Below, piece after piece: positions 35,188 to 43,646 of a stretch of DNA of 64,000 bases. The position numbers and the translations under genes are program-made. The DNA is from Gordonia rubripertincta (lineage in GTDB: Bacteria; Actinomycetota; Actinomycetes; Mycobacteriales; Mycobacteriaceae). The notes below the pieces were generated by a model. The model did not search any database, was not told the origin of the DNA, and was given only the letters and a program-made list of their open reading frames with translations. Within the stretch, counting starts at the first letter, position 1. Each line of letters opens with the position of its first letter. The stretch is from assembly GCF_038024875.1 (NCBI RefSeq), contig NZ_CP136136.1, positions 1,736,001 through 1,800,000 on the forward strand, written 5' to 3'.

Positions 35188-37638
35188 TCAACCGGGCAGC
35201 TGGATGACGACGGGTCCGACGCCGGGAACGACGACGGTGGTCTCGGTGGGACCGTTGCCGCTGTCACCGCCTGCCCGTCGACCGTTGCTCACATAGATCG
35301 TCACCGTGCTGCCGGGCATCGCGGAGTCCGACGGCGCGGTGAAGACGACGGTGCCCTTCGGGCGGCCGCTGTCGACCTCGAGCTCGTTGACCTTGAAACC
35401 GTCCCGCTGGAGCCGCGAGGTGGCCTCACTGGCGGTCAGGCCACTGACCTGCGGAATCCGGCCGCGATCGCTGCCGCGCCAGTATTCGCGGTCGACCGGG
35501 GGCATCCGGACCGGGCCGAACTTGGTGGCCACCGGTTTCATCGCCTGGAACCAGGTGCGTGCGGGTTCCATGCCGCCGTACAGGTCGCCGTCGTAGCAGG
35601 ATCGGAGCGGGCTGCTGCAAACACCCTGCGGGTTCGGGCCGTCGCTGTAGACGTAGGCGGCGCCGGCGATCTGGTTGGTGAAACCGATGAACGCGGAGCT
35701 GCGGTGAGCTTCGGTGGTACCGGTTTTGCCCGACATCGGGAGCGTCCAACCGGCCGAACCGGCCGCACCTGCCGCGGTGCCGCCGCCCTGGTCGTCCTTG
35801 CTGAGCGCGTTGGCGAGGGTGTCGGCGAGGCCCTTGTCGACGACCTGTTCGCAACCCGGCGAGTTGAACGGGACCGAGGTGAGGGCGCGTTGTCCGTCGG
35901 GGCCGATCACCGGGTTGCCGTACTGGTCGCGCTTGACGCGGCTGATCGCCTTGATGGGGTTGGGCGGGCACCAGACCCCGCCGGAGGCGAGGGTCGCGGC
36001 CACGTTGGCGAGTTCGAGGCCGTTGAGCGGGAGGGGGCCGAGGGTGAACGAGCCGAAGTTCCCGTCCTTGACGTATTGCGCCATGCTCTTCTCGCCGTAA
36101 CCCGACGAGCCGGGCACCGTGTAGGAGCGGAGCCCGAGGCGGACGGCCATGTCGACCGCCGGCTTGACGCCGACCTGCTGCAGCAGCTTGACGAAGGCCG
36201 TGTTCGGCGACTGGGCGAGTGCATCGGTCACCGACAGCGACGCCGGGTACCGGCCGTCGTTCTTGACGCAGTACGAGTTCACCGGACATCCGTTGGCGCC
36301 GGCGCTGTTACCCATGCCCTCCACGGCGACGAAGCCGGGGACCGGAATGCTCGAGCCCGCACCGAGGCCTTTTTCCATGGCTGCGGCCACGGTGAAGATC
36401 TTGAACACCGAGCCCGCGCCGTCACCGACCGTGGAGAACGGCTGCGGCTGCATCGTCTCGCCGGCGGCGAGGTTCAGACCGTAGCGGCGGCTCGACGCCA
36501 TCGACAGCACGTCGTGCGACTTGTCGCCGGGACGGATGGTGCTCATGACGTCGGCGACGCCGTCGGCGGTGGGACTGGCCTGGGCCTTCACCGCGCGATC
36601 GGTCGCGCGCTGGACGTCGGGATCGAGGGTCGTCTGGATGATGTAGCCGCCGCGCAGAACCGAGTTGCGTGACATGCCGTTCTCGGCGAGGAACTGCAGT
36701 GCGTAGTCGCAGAAGAAGCCCTCGTTGTCGGCGGCGATGCAGCCCTGCGTCGGCGTCCGCGGACGCGGGAGCACGCCCAGCGGCTTCTCCTTGGCTGCCA
36801 CCAGCTCGGCGCGTCGTTCCGGGAAGTTGTCGATCATCGTATCCAGCACGAGGTTCCGGCGGGTCAGGGTGCCCTCGGCGTTGCTGTAGGGGTTCAGCGC
36901 GGAACTGGACTGGACCATGCCCGCGAGCATCGCGGCCTGCTCGACCTGGAGATCCTTGGCCGGGATGCCGAAGTAGGTCTGCGCGGCGGCCTCGATGCCG
37001 TAGGCGTTGTTGCCGAAGGGGACGACGTTCAGATAGCGGGTGACGATCTGCTTCTTCGCCTCCTGCTTGGCGGCGGCGTCGTCGAGGCCCTTGTCACGCT
37101 TGGCCTGGTCGATGAGGGTCTGCTCGAGGGTGAGCGCCATGCGCACCTCCCGCAGCTTGCGCGCGGGGGTCGTCTCGACCGCGGCCTGGCGATCGGCGTC
37201 GGTGCGGGCCAGGACGAGCAGTTGATAGTTCTTGATGTACTGCTGGTCGAGCGTCGACGCACCCTGCTGGACCTCGCCGGACGACGAGTTCTTCAGCGCC
37301 GCGCGGATGGTGCCCTTCCAGTCGACGCCGTCGTGCTCCAGGAAGCGCCGGTCCTCGACGGAGATGATCGCGCGGATCATGTCGGGCGAGATGTCGTTGT
37401 ATCCGACCTGATAGCGGTACTGGTCGAACAGCACCGCGATCGGCTTCCCGTTGACGTCGGTCATGGTGGTGACCTCCGGCAACGTGCCGTTCAGTAGTTC
37501 GGAGGAGACGTTCTCGACTGCCGCTGCCGCCCGGTTGGAGACGACGCCGACCCCACTGGCCACCGGATAGAGAAGGCCCGCGACGAGAAGGCCGGCCAGC
37601 AGGCTCGCCCAGGCCAGTGACCACAGCTTCTTCGACAT
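35188..37638 (-). CDS. ponA2: Bifunctional penicillin-binding protein with PASTA domain
   Basis: A class A PBP that polymerises and cross-links peptidoglycan. The 816 residues from the ATG at 37638 match the size of M. tuberculosis PonA2 (Rv3682). A single N-terminal membrane helix (residues 8-30) is followed by the glycosyltransferase domain with catalytic Glu in SVEDRRFLEHDGVDW (Glu95), GASTLDQQYIKN and TRYLNVVPFGNNAYGIEAAA. The transpeptidase has S410VFK, S477PN and SGKTGTTE. One C-terminal PASTA domain (about 740-795) ends TIYVSNGR. It is divergent from whiB4, as in mycobacteria. Confidence 0.96.
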   Translation of the reverse strand: MSKKLWSLAWASLLAGLLVAGLLYPVASGVGVVSNRAAAAVENVSSELLNGTLPEVTTMTDVNGKPIAVLFDQYRYQVGYNDISPDMIRAIISVEDRRFLEHDGVDWKGTIRAALKNSSSGEVQQGASTLDQQYIKNYQLLVLARTDADRQAAVETTPARKLREVRMALTLEQTLIDQAKRDKGLDDAAAKQEAKKQIVTRYLNVVPFGNNAYGIEAAAQTYFGIPAKDLQVEQAAMLAGMVQSSSALNPYSNAEGTLTRRNLVLDTMIDNFPERRAELVAAKEKPLGVLPRPRTPTQGCIAADNEGFFCDYALQFLAENGMSRNSVLRGGYIIQTTLDPDVQRATDRAVKAQASPTADGVADVMSTIRPGDKSHDVLSMASSRRYGLNLAAGETMQPQPFSTVGDGAGSVFKIFTVAAAMEKGLGAGSSIPVPGFVAVEGMGNSAGANGCPVNSYCVKNDGRYPASLSVTDALAQSPNTAFVKLLQQVGVKPAVDMAVRLGLRSYTVPGSSGYGEKSMAQYVKDGNFGSFTLGPLPLNGLELANVAATLASGGVWCPPNPIKAISRVKRDQYGNPVIGPDGQRALTSVPFNSPGCEQVVDKGLADTLANALSKDDQGGGTAAGAAGSAGWTLPMSGKTGTTEAHRSSAFIGFTNQIAGAAYVYSDGPNPQGVCSSPLRSCYDGDLYGGMEPARTWFQAMKPVATKFGPVRMPPVDREYWRGSDRGRIPQVSGLTASEATSRLQRDGFKVNELEVDSGRPKGTVVFTAPSDSAMPGSTVTIYVSNGRRAGGDSGNGPTETTVVVPGVGPVVIQLPG

Positions 37639-37852
37639 CACCCCGACAGGATACGTGCGATCGGCCGGAACATCGTCCAGCCTCGCCCCCGGGGATCCGC
37701 GCTGCCGTTGTGCATGGACACGATCCCGGCGCAAACCCGACCGCGCGTCAGCGCAACCCTCCGATCGGATGAGTTTGCACGGTGGTCCCACTTTGTTGCG
37801 CTCCAGGGGTTGCGCACCCATGCACAGATCCCTAGATTGAGTGCAGAATGTG

Positions 37853-37870
37853 ACTCACTTAACAGTGAGT
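37853..37870. promoter_or_regulatory. ACTCACT-TAAC-AGTGAGT inverted repeat, whiB4 upstream region
   Basis: A perfect 7-bp inverted repeat with a 4-bp spacer lies 75 bp before the whiB4 ATG, in the region divergent from ponA2. It sits in an AT-richer patch and is a good candidate operator. Confidence 0.45.
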
Positions 37871-37944
37871 TGTAAATGTGGTCTGAGCAGCGAGTTGAGT
37901 CCCGAGCTCGGGGCTATGCGGAACACGACAAGTAGGGGTGGCGG

Positions 37945-38256
37945 ATGGCGACAGCGGCAGTTTCTACCGGAGAAGATCGCTTGGCCTGGGTGGCCAAGGC
38001 GCGATGCCGGGGCGGAGACCCGGACGATCTGTTCGTGAGAGGGGCAGCTCAGCGCAAGGCCGCGACCATCTGCCGGCACTGCCCGGTACAGCTCGAATGC
38101 GGCGCAGATGCCCTCGACAACCGCGTCGAGTTCGGTGTGTGGGGCGGCCTGACCGAGCGTCAGCGCCGCGCCCTCCTGCGCCAGCACCCCGAGGTCACCT
38201 CGTGGTCGGCGTTTTTCGAAGCCCAGCGTCGTCGCCAGCGCGCCGACGCGGTCTGA
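37945..38256 (+). CDS. whiB4: WhiB-family iron-sulfur regulator (WhiB4 type)
   Basis: A 103-residue redox-sensing DNA-binding protein carrying a [4Fe-4S] cluster. The four ligands are C21 (ARCRGGDPDDLF), C43, C46 (ICRHCPV) and C52 (LECGADAL). The GVWGGLTERQRRALL turn and helix bind sigma factor or DNA. The position next to divergent ponA2 matches Rv3681c. In M. tuberculosis WhiB4 senses oxygen and NO and influences antioxidant and beta-lactam responses, which fits its divergent orientation to a PBP gene. Confidence 0.93.
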   Translation: MATAAVSTGEDRLAWVAKARCRGGDPDDLFVRGAAQRKAATICRHCPVQLECGADALDNRVEFGVWGGLTERQRRALLRQHPEVTSWSAFFEAQRRRQRADAV

Positions 38257-38280
38257 TCACCGCAGACCCTTCAGTCAGAG

Positions 38281-38320
38281 CAATTCGGCTCGGCCGGCAG
38301 ATGCCGGCCGAGCCGAATTG
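38281..38320. terminator. Bidirectional terminator after whiB4
   Basis: A perfect 18-bp stem (38281-38298 with 38303-38320) and 4-nt loop lie between the convergent whiB4 and ATPase genes. A short T-containing tail follows on the minus strand. Confidence 0.85.
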
Positions 38321-38343
38321 TCATCAGTGGGCGGGGAGAGGAC

Positions 38344-39438
38344 TCAGCCGCGTCCGGTGATCTGCTCCGCCACGGCGCGGAGGGCGGTCACGTCCGCGAC
38401 CTCGAACGGCAGCGCCGGGACCCCGACGATCGGGACCCGCGGATGGGCGGCCGTGAACCGTTGCAGCAGATGGAGTTCGCGCTTTCCGGTGGCGGCGCGA
38501 TCGGCGTGAATCTGCAACACCCCGCGAGTCAGGTCGTCGGTGACCGACTCCAGTGCCACCAACGCCGCCTCCTCGTGGATCGAGGTGAGGTTCGGGTGGG
38601 TCCGGTTGAGGATCAGACCCGCGAGCGGCATCGTCTCCTCAGACAGTCGGTCGACGAAGAACGCGGCCTCACGCAGGGCGTCTGCCTCGGCTGCCGCGAC
38701 GACCGCGAACTGGGTGCCCGGCTGCTTCAACAGTTCGTAGGTCTTCAGCGCCCGATCCTGGAAGCCGCCGAACATCGAGTCGAGCGATTGGACGAACATC
38801 GCGACATCGCGAAGCATGTCGCCGCCGATGATGGTGGAGACGCCGCGCATCGCCAGGCTCATCGCGCCGGTGACCATGCGGCCCACGCCGCGTCCGCCGC
38901 CGACCAGAACCTTCATCAGGCGGCCCGACAGGAACGAACCGAGACGCTGCGGGGCATCGAGGAAATCGAGTGCGTTCCGTGAGGGCGGGGTGTCGACGAC
39001 GATGAGATCCCAGTGGTCCTGCTCGAGCAACTTGCCGAGCTTCTCCATCGCCATGTACTCCTGCGTGCCGGAGAACGACGACGCGACCGTCTGATAGAAG
39101 GCGTTCTGCATGATCGCCTCGGCGCGTTCCGGAGTGGAGTACTCGAGCACCATCTCGTCGAAGGTGCGGCGCATGTCCAGCATCATCGCGTCGAGGGTGC
39201 CTTTGCCCTCGATCGGCACGGGCTGCGGCTCGTTGGTGAGCTCGGACATGCCGAGTGACTGGGCGAGCCGCTTGGCCGGGTCGATGGTGAGGACGGCGAC
39301 CGTGCGCCCCTGCTCGGCCGCATACATCGCCATGGCCGCCGCGGTCGTGGTCTTGCCGACGCCGCCAGCGCCACAACAGATGACGACACGGGTCCCGGGG
39401 TCGGTGAGCACCGTCCCCATCTTGAGGTCGAGTGGCAT
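38344..39438 (-). CDS. ArsA/Get3-like ATPase, second subunit
   Basis: 364 residues, homologous by position and sequence to Rv3680. The P-loop is CCGAGGVGKTTTAAAMAMYA with the deviant Walker A of the ArsA/MinD class (GGVGKTT). Switch I includes LTIDPAKRLAQSLG, Walker B is DLIVVDTPPSRNALDFLDAP, and LILNRTHPN follows. Despite the name anion-transporting ATPase, a membrane pump partner is not present here. The ATG at 39438 overlaps the stop of the preceding paralogue (TGATG), so the two are coupled and may form a heterodimer. Confidence 0.92.
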   Translation of the reverse strand: MPLDLKMGTVLTDPGTRVVICCGAGGVGKTTTAAAMAMYAAEQGRTVAVLTIDPAKRLAQSLGMSELTNEPQPVPIEGKGTLDAMMLDMRRTFDEMVLEYSTPERAEAIMQNAFYQTVASSFSGTQEYMAMEKLGKLLEQDHWDLIVVDTPPSRNALDFLDAPQRLGSFLSGRLMKVLVGGGRGVGRMVTGAMSLAMRGVSTIIGGDMLRDVAMFVQSLDSMFGGFQDRALKTYELLKQPGTQFAVVAAAEADALREAAFFVDRLSEETMPLAGLILNRTHPNLTSIHEEAALVALESVTDDLTRGVLQIHADRAATGKRELHLLQRFTAAHPRVPIVGVPALPFEVADVTALRAVAEQITGRG

Positions 39439-40508
39439 CACGCACCCGCTTTCTGGAGGAGGTTGGCCAGCTCGTAGATGGAACCGAGGTCGATGCCGTC
39501 GCCGAGGGACGGCAGTTCGAGCGTCGGCAGTTCCACCTCGTCGAGCTGTGCCTTCGCGATCTGCTGCGCCTGCAGACGGGTCGCATGTTCGATCGTCTCG
39601 GTGAGCAGGCCGGACAGGTCGCCGTCGGCGAGCTTCACCCCGGCGGCCTTCAGGTTCTCCTCGATGCGCGCGGCATCGATCTGGCCCTCGGCGATCTCGT
39701 CGATGGCGTCGGCGGGCAGGTGCGGGGCGCTGACCCGGTTGATGATGAGGCTGCCGAGGTTGAGGTTCTTGCCGCGCAACTCGTCGATCGCCTCGATGGT
39801 CTCCTGGATCGGCATCGCCTCGAGCAGCGTCACCAGATGGACGACGGTCTCCTCCGAGTGCAGCAGGCGGACGACGCCCTCGCTCTGATTGCGGATCGGA
39901 CCGGTCTTGGCGAGGTCGGCCATCGCCTGGGTGACGTCGAGGAAGTTGCCGATCCGGCCGGTCGGCGGTGCGTCGACGACCACCGCGTCGTACACGCGGT
40001 CGCCCTTCTTGTCGGTGTGGATGATGCGCTCTTTGATCTTGCCGGTGAGCAGCACATCGCGCAGGCCGGGCGCCACCGTGGTCACGAAGTCGATGGCACC
40101 GATGCGCTTCATCGCCCGACCCGCGAAGCCGAGGTTGTAGAACATGTCGAGGTATTCGAGCAGTGCGTGCTCGATGTCGATGGCGAGCGCCGACACCTCG
40201 CCGCCGCCCTCGGCGGTCGCGATCCTGGTGTCGGTCGGCGGCAGCGGCGGGATGTCGAAGAGCTGCGCGATGCCCTGGCGGCCCTCGGTCTCGACGAGGA
40301 GGACCTTCTTGCCGTCGGCGGCCAGCGCGAGTGCCAGCGCCGCCGCGATCGTCGTCTTACCGGTTCCGCCCTTGCCCGATACGAAGTGCAACCGGGCGCG
40401 CGATGCCGCGTCCGGCCACTCGTTGTCGACAGTGACTGAAGACTTGTCTGTCACGCCGGAATCGAGACCTTCCCCCGCCCCGGAACGTGAGCCCTGTTCA
40501 TTGGCCAC
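39438..40508 (-). CDS. ArsA/Get3-like ATPase, first subunit
   Basis: 356 residues, corresponding to Rv3679, which is reported to pair with Rv3680. After an acidic, Ser-rich N-terminal 38 residues comes LHFVSGKGGTGKTTIAAALA (deviant Walker A with signature Lys). LLVETEGRQGIAQLFDIPPL replaces the usual DPA switch, and AVVVDAPPTGRIGNFLDVTQ forms Walker B. INRVSAPHLP follows. It is coupled to the downstream paralogue. It starts 43 bp from the divergent DUF4177 gene, so a shared promoter region is likely. Confidence 0.92.
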   Translation of the reverse strand: MANEQGSRSGAGEGLDSGVTDKSSVTVDNEWPDAASRARLHFVSGKGGTGKTTIAAALALALAADGKKVLLVETEGRQGIAQLFDIPPLPPTDTRIATAEGGGEVSALAIDIEHALLEYLDMFYNLGFAGRAMKRIGAIDFVTTVAPGLRDVLLTGKIKERIIHTDKKGDRVYDAVVVDAPPTGRIGNFLDVTQAMADLAKTGPIRNQSEGVVRLLHSEETVVHLVTLLEAMPIQETIEAIDELRGKNLNLGSLIINRVSAPHLPADAIDEIAEGQIDAARIEENLKAAGVKLADGDLSGLLTETIEHATRLQAQQIAKAQLDEVELPTLELPSLGDGIDLGSIYELANLLQKAGA

Positions 40509-40551
40509 CGCAACACCTTATCCATTCATCGTCGGCAGTTAGGGTGAGTCC

Positions 40552-40716
40552 ATGAGTGAAGTGACCGCGTGGGAATACGTGACGGTGCCGCTGCTGACGC
40601 ACGCAACCAAACAGATCCTCGATCAGTGGGGTGCCGACGGCTGGGAACTGGTGTCGGTGCTGCCCGGCCCGACCGGTGAGCAGCACGTCGCCTACCTGAA
40701 GCGACCGAAGGGCTGA
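40552..40716 (+). CDS. DUF4177 microprotein
   Basis: A 54-residue protein (MSEVTAWEYVTVPLLTHATK..., then ILDQWGADGWELVSVL and HVAYLKRPKG). The WEYVTVPL and GWELVSV strands are characteristic of DUF4177. It corresponds to the small gene beside Rv3678c in M. tuberculosis. The stop is 2 bp before the RidA start, so the two are co-translated. The function is unknown. Confidence 0.85.
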   Translation: MSEVTAWEYVTVPLLTHATKQILDQWGADGWELVSVLPGPTGEQHVAYLKRPKG

Positions 40717-40718
40717 GC

Positions 40719-41192
40719 ATGGCTGCGACCTGGACGGATCGACTCGCCGAGCTCGGCATCGCGCTGCCCGATGTGGTGCCGCCGGTGGCCAGTTACACGC
40801 CGGCCGTGCGGACGGGCAACCTCGTCTACACCTCGGGGCAGCTCCCGATCGTCGACGGCGAACTCTCGGTCCACGGCAAGGTGCACGACGGTGCCGAGGG
40901 CGTCGTCCGTCCGGATGAGGCCACCGCCGCGGCTCGCGCCTGCGCGCTGAACGCGCTCGCGGCGGTGCACGCGCTGGTCGGCATCGACTCGGTGGTGCGC
41001 ATCGTCAAGGTGGTCGGCTTCGTGGCGTCCGCTCCGGGCTTCACCGGGCAGCCGAAGGTCATCAACGGCGCATCGGACCTGCTCGGTGAGATCTTCGGCG
41101 ACGCGGGCGTCCACGCCCGTTCGGCTGTCGGTGTCGCGGAGTTGCCGCTCGGTGCACCCGTCGAGGTGGAACTGATCGTCGAAGTGGCCTGA
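40719..41192 (+). CDS. RidA family protein (Rv3678c-like)
   Basis: 157 residues of the YjgF/RidA fold, longer than the usual 130. Core motifs are GNLVYTSGQLPIVDGELSVHG, ACALNALAAVHALVGIDSVV and VGVAELPLGAPVEVELIVEV. The C-terminal position usually holding the catalytic Arg has ARSAVGVAELPLGAPVE, which includes HARSAVG with the expected Arg. It follows the DUF4177 gene with a 2-bp gap and TauE begins 7 bp later, so they form one operon. Confidence 0.9.
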   Translation: MAATWTDRLAELGIALPDVVPPVASYTPAVRTGNLVYTSGQLPIVDGELSVHGKVHDGAEGVVRPDEATAAARACALNALAAVHALVGIDSVVRIVKVVGFVASAPGFTGQPKVINGASDLLGEIFGDAGVHARSAVGVAELPLGAPVEVELIVEVA

Positions 41193-41199
41193 CGTCTCC

Positions 41200-41961
41200 T
41201 TGGACGTCGCGCTACTGATCGTCGCGGCCGCCGCTGCCGGCTGGGTCGACGCCGTGGTCGGCGGCGGGGGACTGGTGTTGATCCCCGCGATGCTGATCGC
41301 TCAGCCCGGCCTGCCGACGGCGACGGCTCTCGGCACCAACAAACTCGCCGCCGTCTTCGGTACCGCGTCGGCCGCCTGGCGCTATGTGCGGCACGTGCGG
41401 ATCGACCTGCGCCGGCTCGTCCCGGTGTTCGTCGCCGCGCTCGGGTTCTCGGCTATTGGTGCACTGGTGGCGATCTCGCTGCCGACGGAGATCTTCACGC
41501 CGATCGTGCTGGTGATGCTCGTCGGCGTCGGGCTGTTCGTCGCGCTGAATCCCGGGTTCGGCGGTGACGCGTCGGCGGGACCGCGGTCGCGGCTGTCCAC
41601 GATCGCCGGTCTGGTGATCGCCGGTGTGGTGATCGCGTTCTACGACGGGGTCATGGGGCCCGGTACCGGGACCTTCCTCATCATCAGCCTCACCGCGCTC
41701 GTCGGGACGTCGTTCCTGGAGAGTTCGGCCATGGCCAAGGTCATCAACACCGGCACCAACCTCGGGGCGCTGACGGTCTTCGGGCTCCAGGGAAATGTGC
41801 TGTGGCTCTTGGGTCTCGGGCTCGCGGCAGCCAACATCGTCGGCGCCCAGATCGGCTCGCACATGGCCATCGGACGCGGTAGCTCCTTCGTCCGGTGGGT
41901 CCTGCTCGCCGTCGTCGTGGTGATGGTCGGGAAGCTCGGGTACGACCTGATCACGGACTGA
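41200..41961 (+). CDS. TauE/SafE family anion exporter
   Basis: 253 residues with seven or eight transmembrane helices. The family features are the N-terminal GWVDAVVGGGGLVLIPAMLI and its internal repeat AFYDGVMGPGTGTFLIISLT, and LGTNKLAAVFGTASAAWRY. Members export sulfite, organosulfonates or related anions. Translation appears to begin at TTG 41200, 7 bp after the RidA gene. This gene and the next two MFS genes interrupt the order seen in M. tuberculosis. Confidence 0.9.
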   Translation: MDVALLIVAAAAAGWVDAVVGGGGLVLIPAMLIAQPGLPTATALGTNKLAAVFGTASAAWRYVRHVRIDLRRLVPVFVAALGFSAIGALVAISLPTEIFTPIVLVMLVGVGLFVALNPGFGGDASAGPRSRLSTIAGLVIAGVVIAFYDGVMGPGTGTFLIISLTALVGTSFLESSAMAKVINTGTNLGALTVFGLQGNVLWLLGLGLAAANIVGAQIGSHMAIGRGSSFVRWVLLAVVVVMVGKLGYDLITD

Positions 41962-42080
41962 TCCTCCGGCCGGCACCACCAAACGCCGAACCTGGGGCCG
42001 CCCGCGGACTTATCCTCGTCATCGGGTCGGTCGCATGCGTCACCCGATGCTTCGACGGCCGCCCGGCGAGGCGGTGCGGA

Positions 42081-43640
42081 ATGACCGATGCCACGACTCC
42101 CGGAACAGCCGCGCCGCTGTCGGGGAAGCAACGGGTCCTCGCCCTCCTGCTCGCGATGGCCATGTTCGTGCTCGTCGTCGACACGTCGGTCATGAACGTC
42201 TCGATCTCGGCCGTGGTCCGCGACCTGGAGACGACCGTCAGCGGCGTGCAGTCCGCGATCGCGCTGGAGGCCCTGGTCTCGGCGGCGTTCATCCTGATCG
42301 GCGGCAAGGTCGGCGATCTCATCGGACGACGCCGCGCCTACGTCCTCGGCCTGCTCGGGTACGCCATCGGAGCGATGGCAATGGTGTTCGCGCAGGGACT
42401 CACGGCCATCGTCGTCTTCTGGGCAATCATCGGCGGCATCGGGGCGTCCCTCCTGTTGCCCGCGATGCAGTCGCTCGTCCACGGGAACTTCACCGGCGAC
42501 GACCAGAAGCGGGTCTATGCCCTCGTCGGTGCGGCCGCGGCGATCGCGGCGGCGGTCGGCCCGCTGCTCGGCGGCTTCATCACGACCTATCTGTCCTGGC
42601 GACTCGCATTTCTCGGCGAGGTCGTCATCATCGCGATCGTGTTGTGCGGCATCGGGCTCGTGCGCGATGTCGAGTTCACCGGGCCGCGCGGCGTCGACCT
42701 CGTCGGTGCCGTGCTCTCGGTGATCGGCATGGGGGGCATCGTCCTCGGAATCCTGGTCTGGCAGGAGGGCGGTGAAGCCGTCGGAGCACTGCTGGTGGTC
42801 GGGGCCGCCGCGCTCGCGGGATTGACCTGGTGGTTGATTCGTCGGCGACGAGCCGGCCGGCCCACTCTGCTCGACCCGGACCTGTTCCGGTCCAAGCCGT
42901 TCCGGATCGGGGTGAGTCAGCAACTGCTCCAGCAGATCGCGCTCGGCGGCATCATGATCGCGTTGCCGATCTACCTGCAGATGGTGCTCGAGTACGACGC
43001 GATGCAGGCCGGGCTGTCGTTGGCCCCCTTGTCGCTCAGCATGTTCGCGGTGGCCTTGCTCGCCGGTAGGAAGGCGGGTGAGCGACCTGCGTCGACCATC
43101 GTCCTCGTCGGCTTCGCGCTCCTCACCGCGGGCATCGCCGTGCTGATCCCGATCGTGCCGCGCGCCGAATTCGGCTGGGGACTGGTCATCCCGCTCCTCG
43201 TGGCCGGTTCGGGCCTCGGGCTGCTGGTCTCCCAACTCAACGACTACACGCTGGGGCCGATGAGCGAGGAACGCGTGAGTGAGGCGGCCGGGACGAACTC
43301 CGCCGCCGGGTCGTTCGGACTCTCCTTCGGCCTGGCCTGTGCCGGCGCGGTCCTGCTGGCATCGCTCGCGTTCGGTTTCACCCGCGCGTCGGAATCGAGC
43401 ACGGTGCTGGAACCCGCCGAGCAGCAACGTGTCGCACAGGTGCTCGACGACGACGCGCAGGTCATGAGCAACTCCCAACTGTCCGAGCTGCTCGCCGCGC
43501 AACCCGAGGACGTCCGGGCCGAGATCCTCCGGATCAACACCGACGTCCGCCCCGTGGCGTTGCAGGTTGCCCTGGTGATCCCGCTGGCCGCGGGTGCACT
43601 CGGAACCCTGAACTCGTTGCGCATGCGGCGCGCGGGTTGA
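42081..43640 (+). CDS. DHA2-family MFS transporter
   Basis: 519 residues and 14 predicted helices, EmrB/QacA-like. TM1 has FVLVVDTSVMNVSISAVVRD, motif A is GGKVGDLIGRRRAYVLGLLG, and motif C is AVGPLLGGFITTYLSWRLAF. A long extracytoplasmic or cytosolic loop near the C-terminus (STVLEPAEQQRVAQVLDDDA) precedes the last helix, as in many DHA2 proteins. The ATG at 42081 is chosen over upstream open frame. The substrate is unknown, and the adjacent MFS gene may belong to the same unit. Confidence 0.88.
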   Translation: MTDATTPGTAAPLSGKQRVLALLLAMAMFVLVVDTSVMNVSISAVVRDLETTVSGVQSAIALEALVSAAFILIGGKVGDLIGRRRAYVLGLLGYAIGAMAMVFAQGLTAIVVFWAIIGGIGASLLLPAMQSLVHGNFTGDDQKRVYALVGAAAAIAAAVGPLLGGFITTYLSWRLAFLGEVVIIAIVLCGIGLVRDVEFTGPRGVDLVGAVLSVIGMGGIVLGILVWQEGGEAVGALLVVGAAALAGLTWWLIRRRRAGRPTLLDPDLFRSKPFRIGVSQQLLQQIALGGIMIALPIYLQMVLEYDAMQAGLSLAPLSLSMFAVALLAGRKAGERPASTIVLVGFALLTAGIAVLIPIVPRAEFGWGLVIPLLVAGSGLGLLVSQLNDYTLGPMSEERVSEAAGTNSAAGSFGLSFGLACAGAVLLASLAFGFTRASESSTVLEPAEQQRVAQVLDDDAQVMSNSQLSELLAAQPEDVRAEILRINTDVRPVALQVALVIPLAAGALGTLNSLRMRRAG

Positions 43641-43646
43641 AATGAC

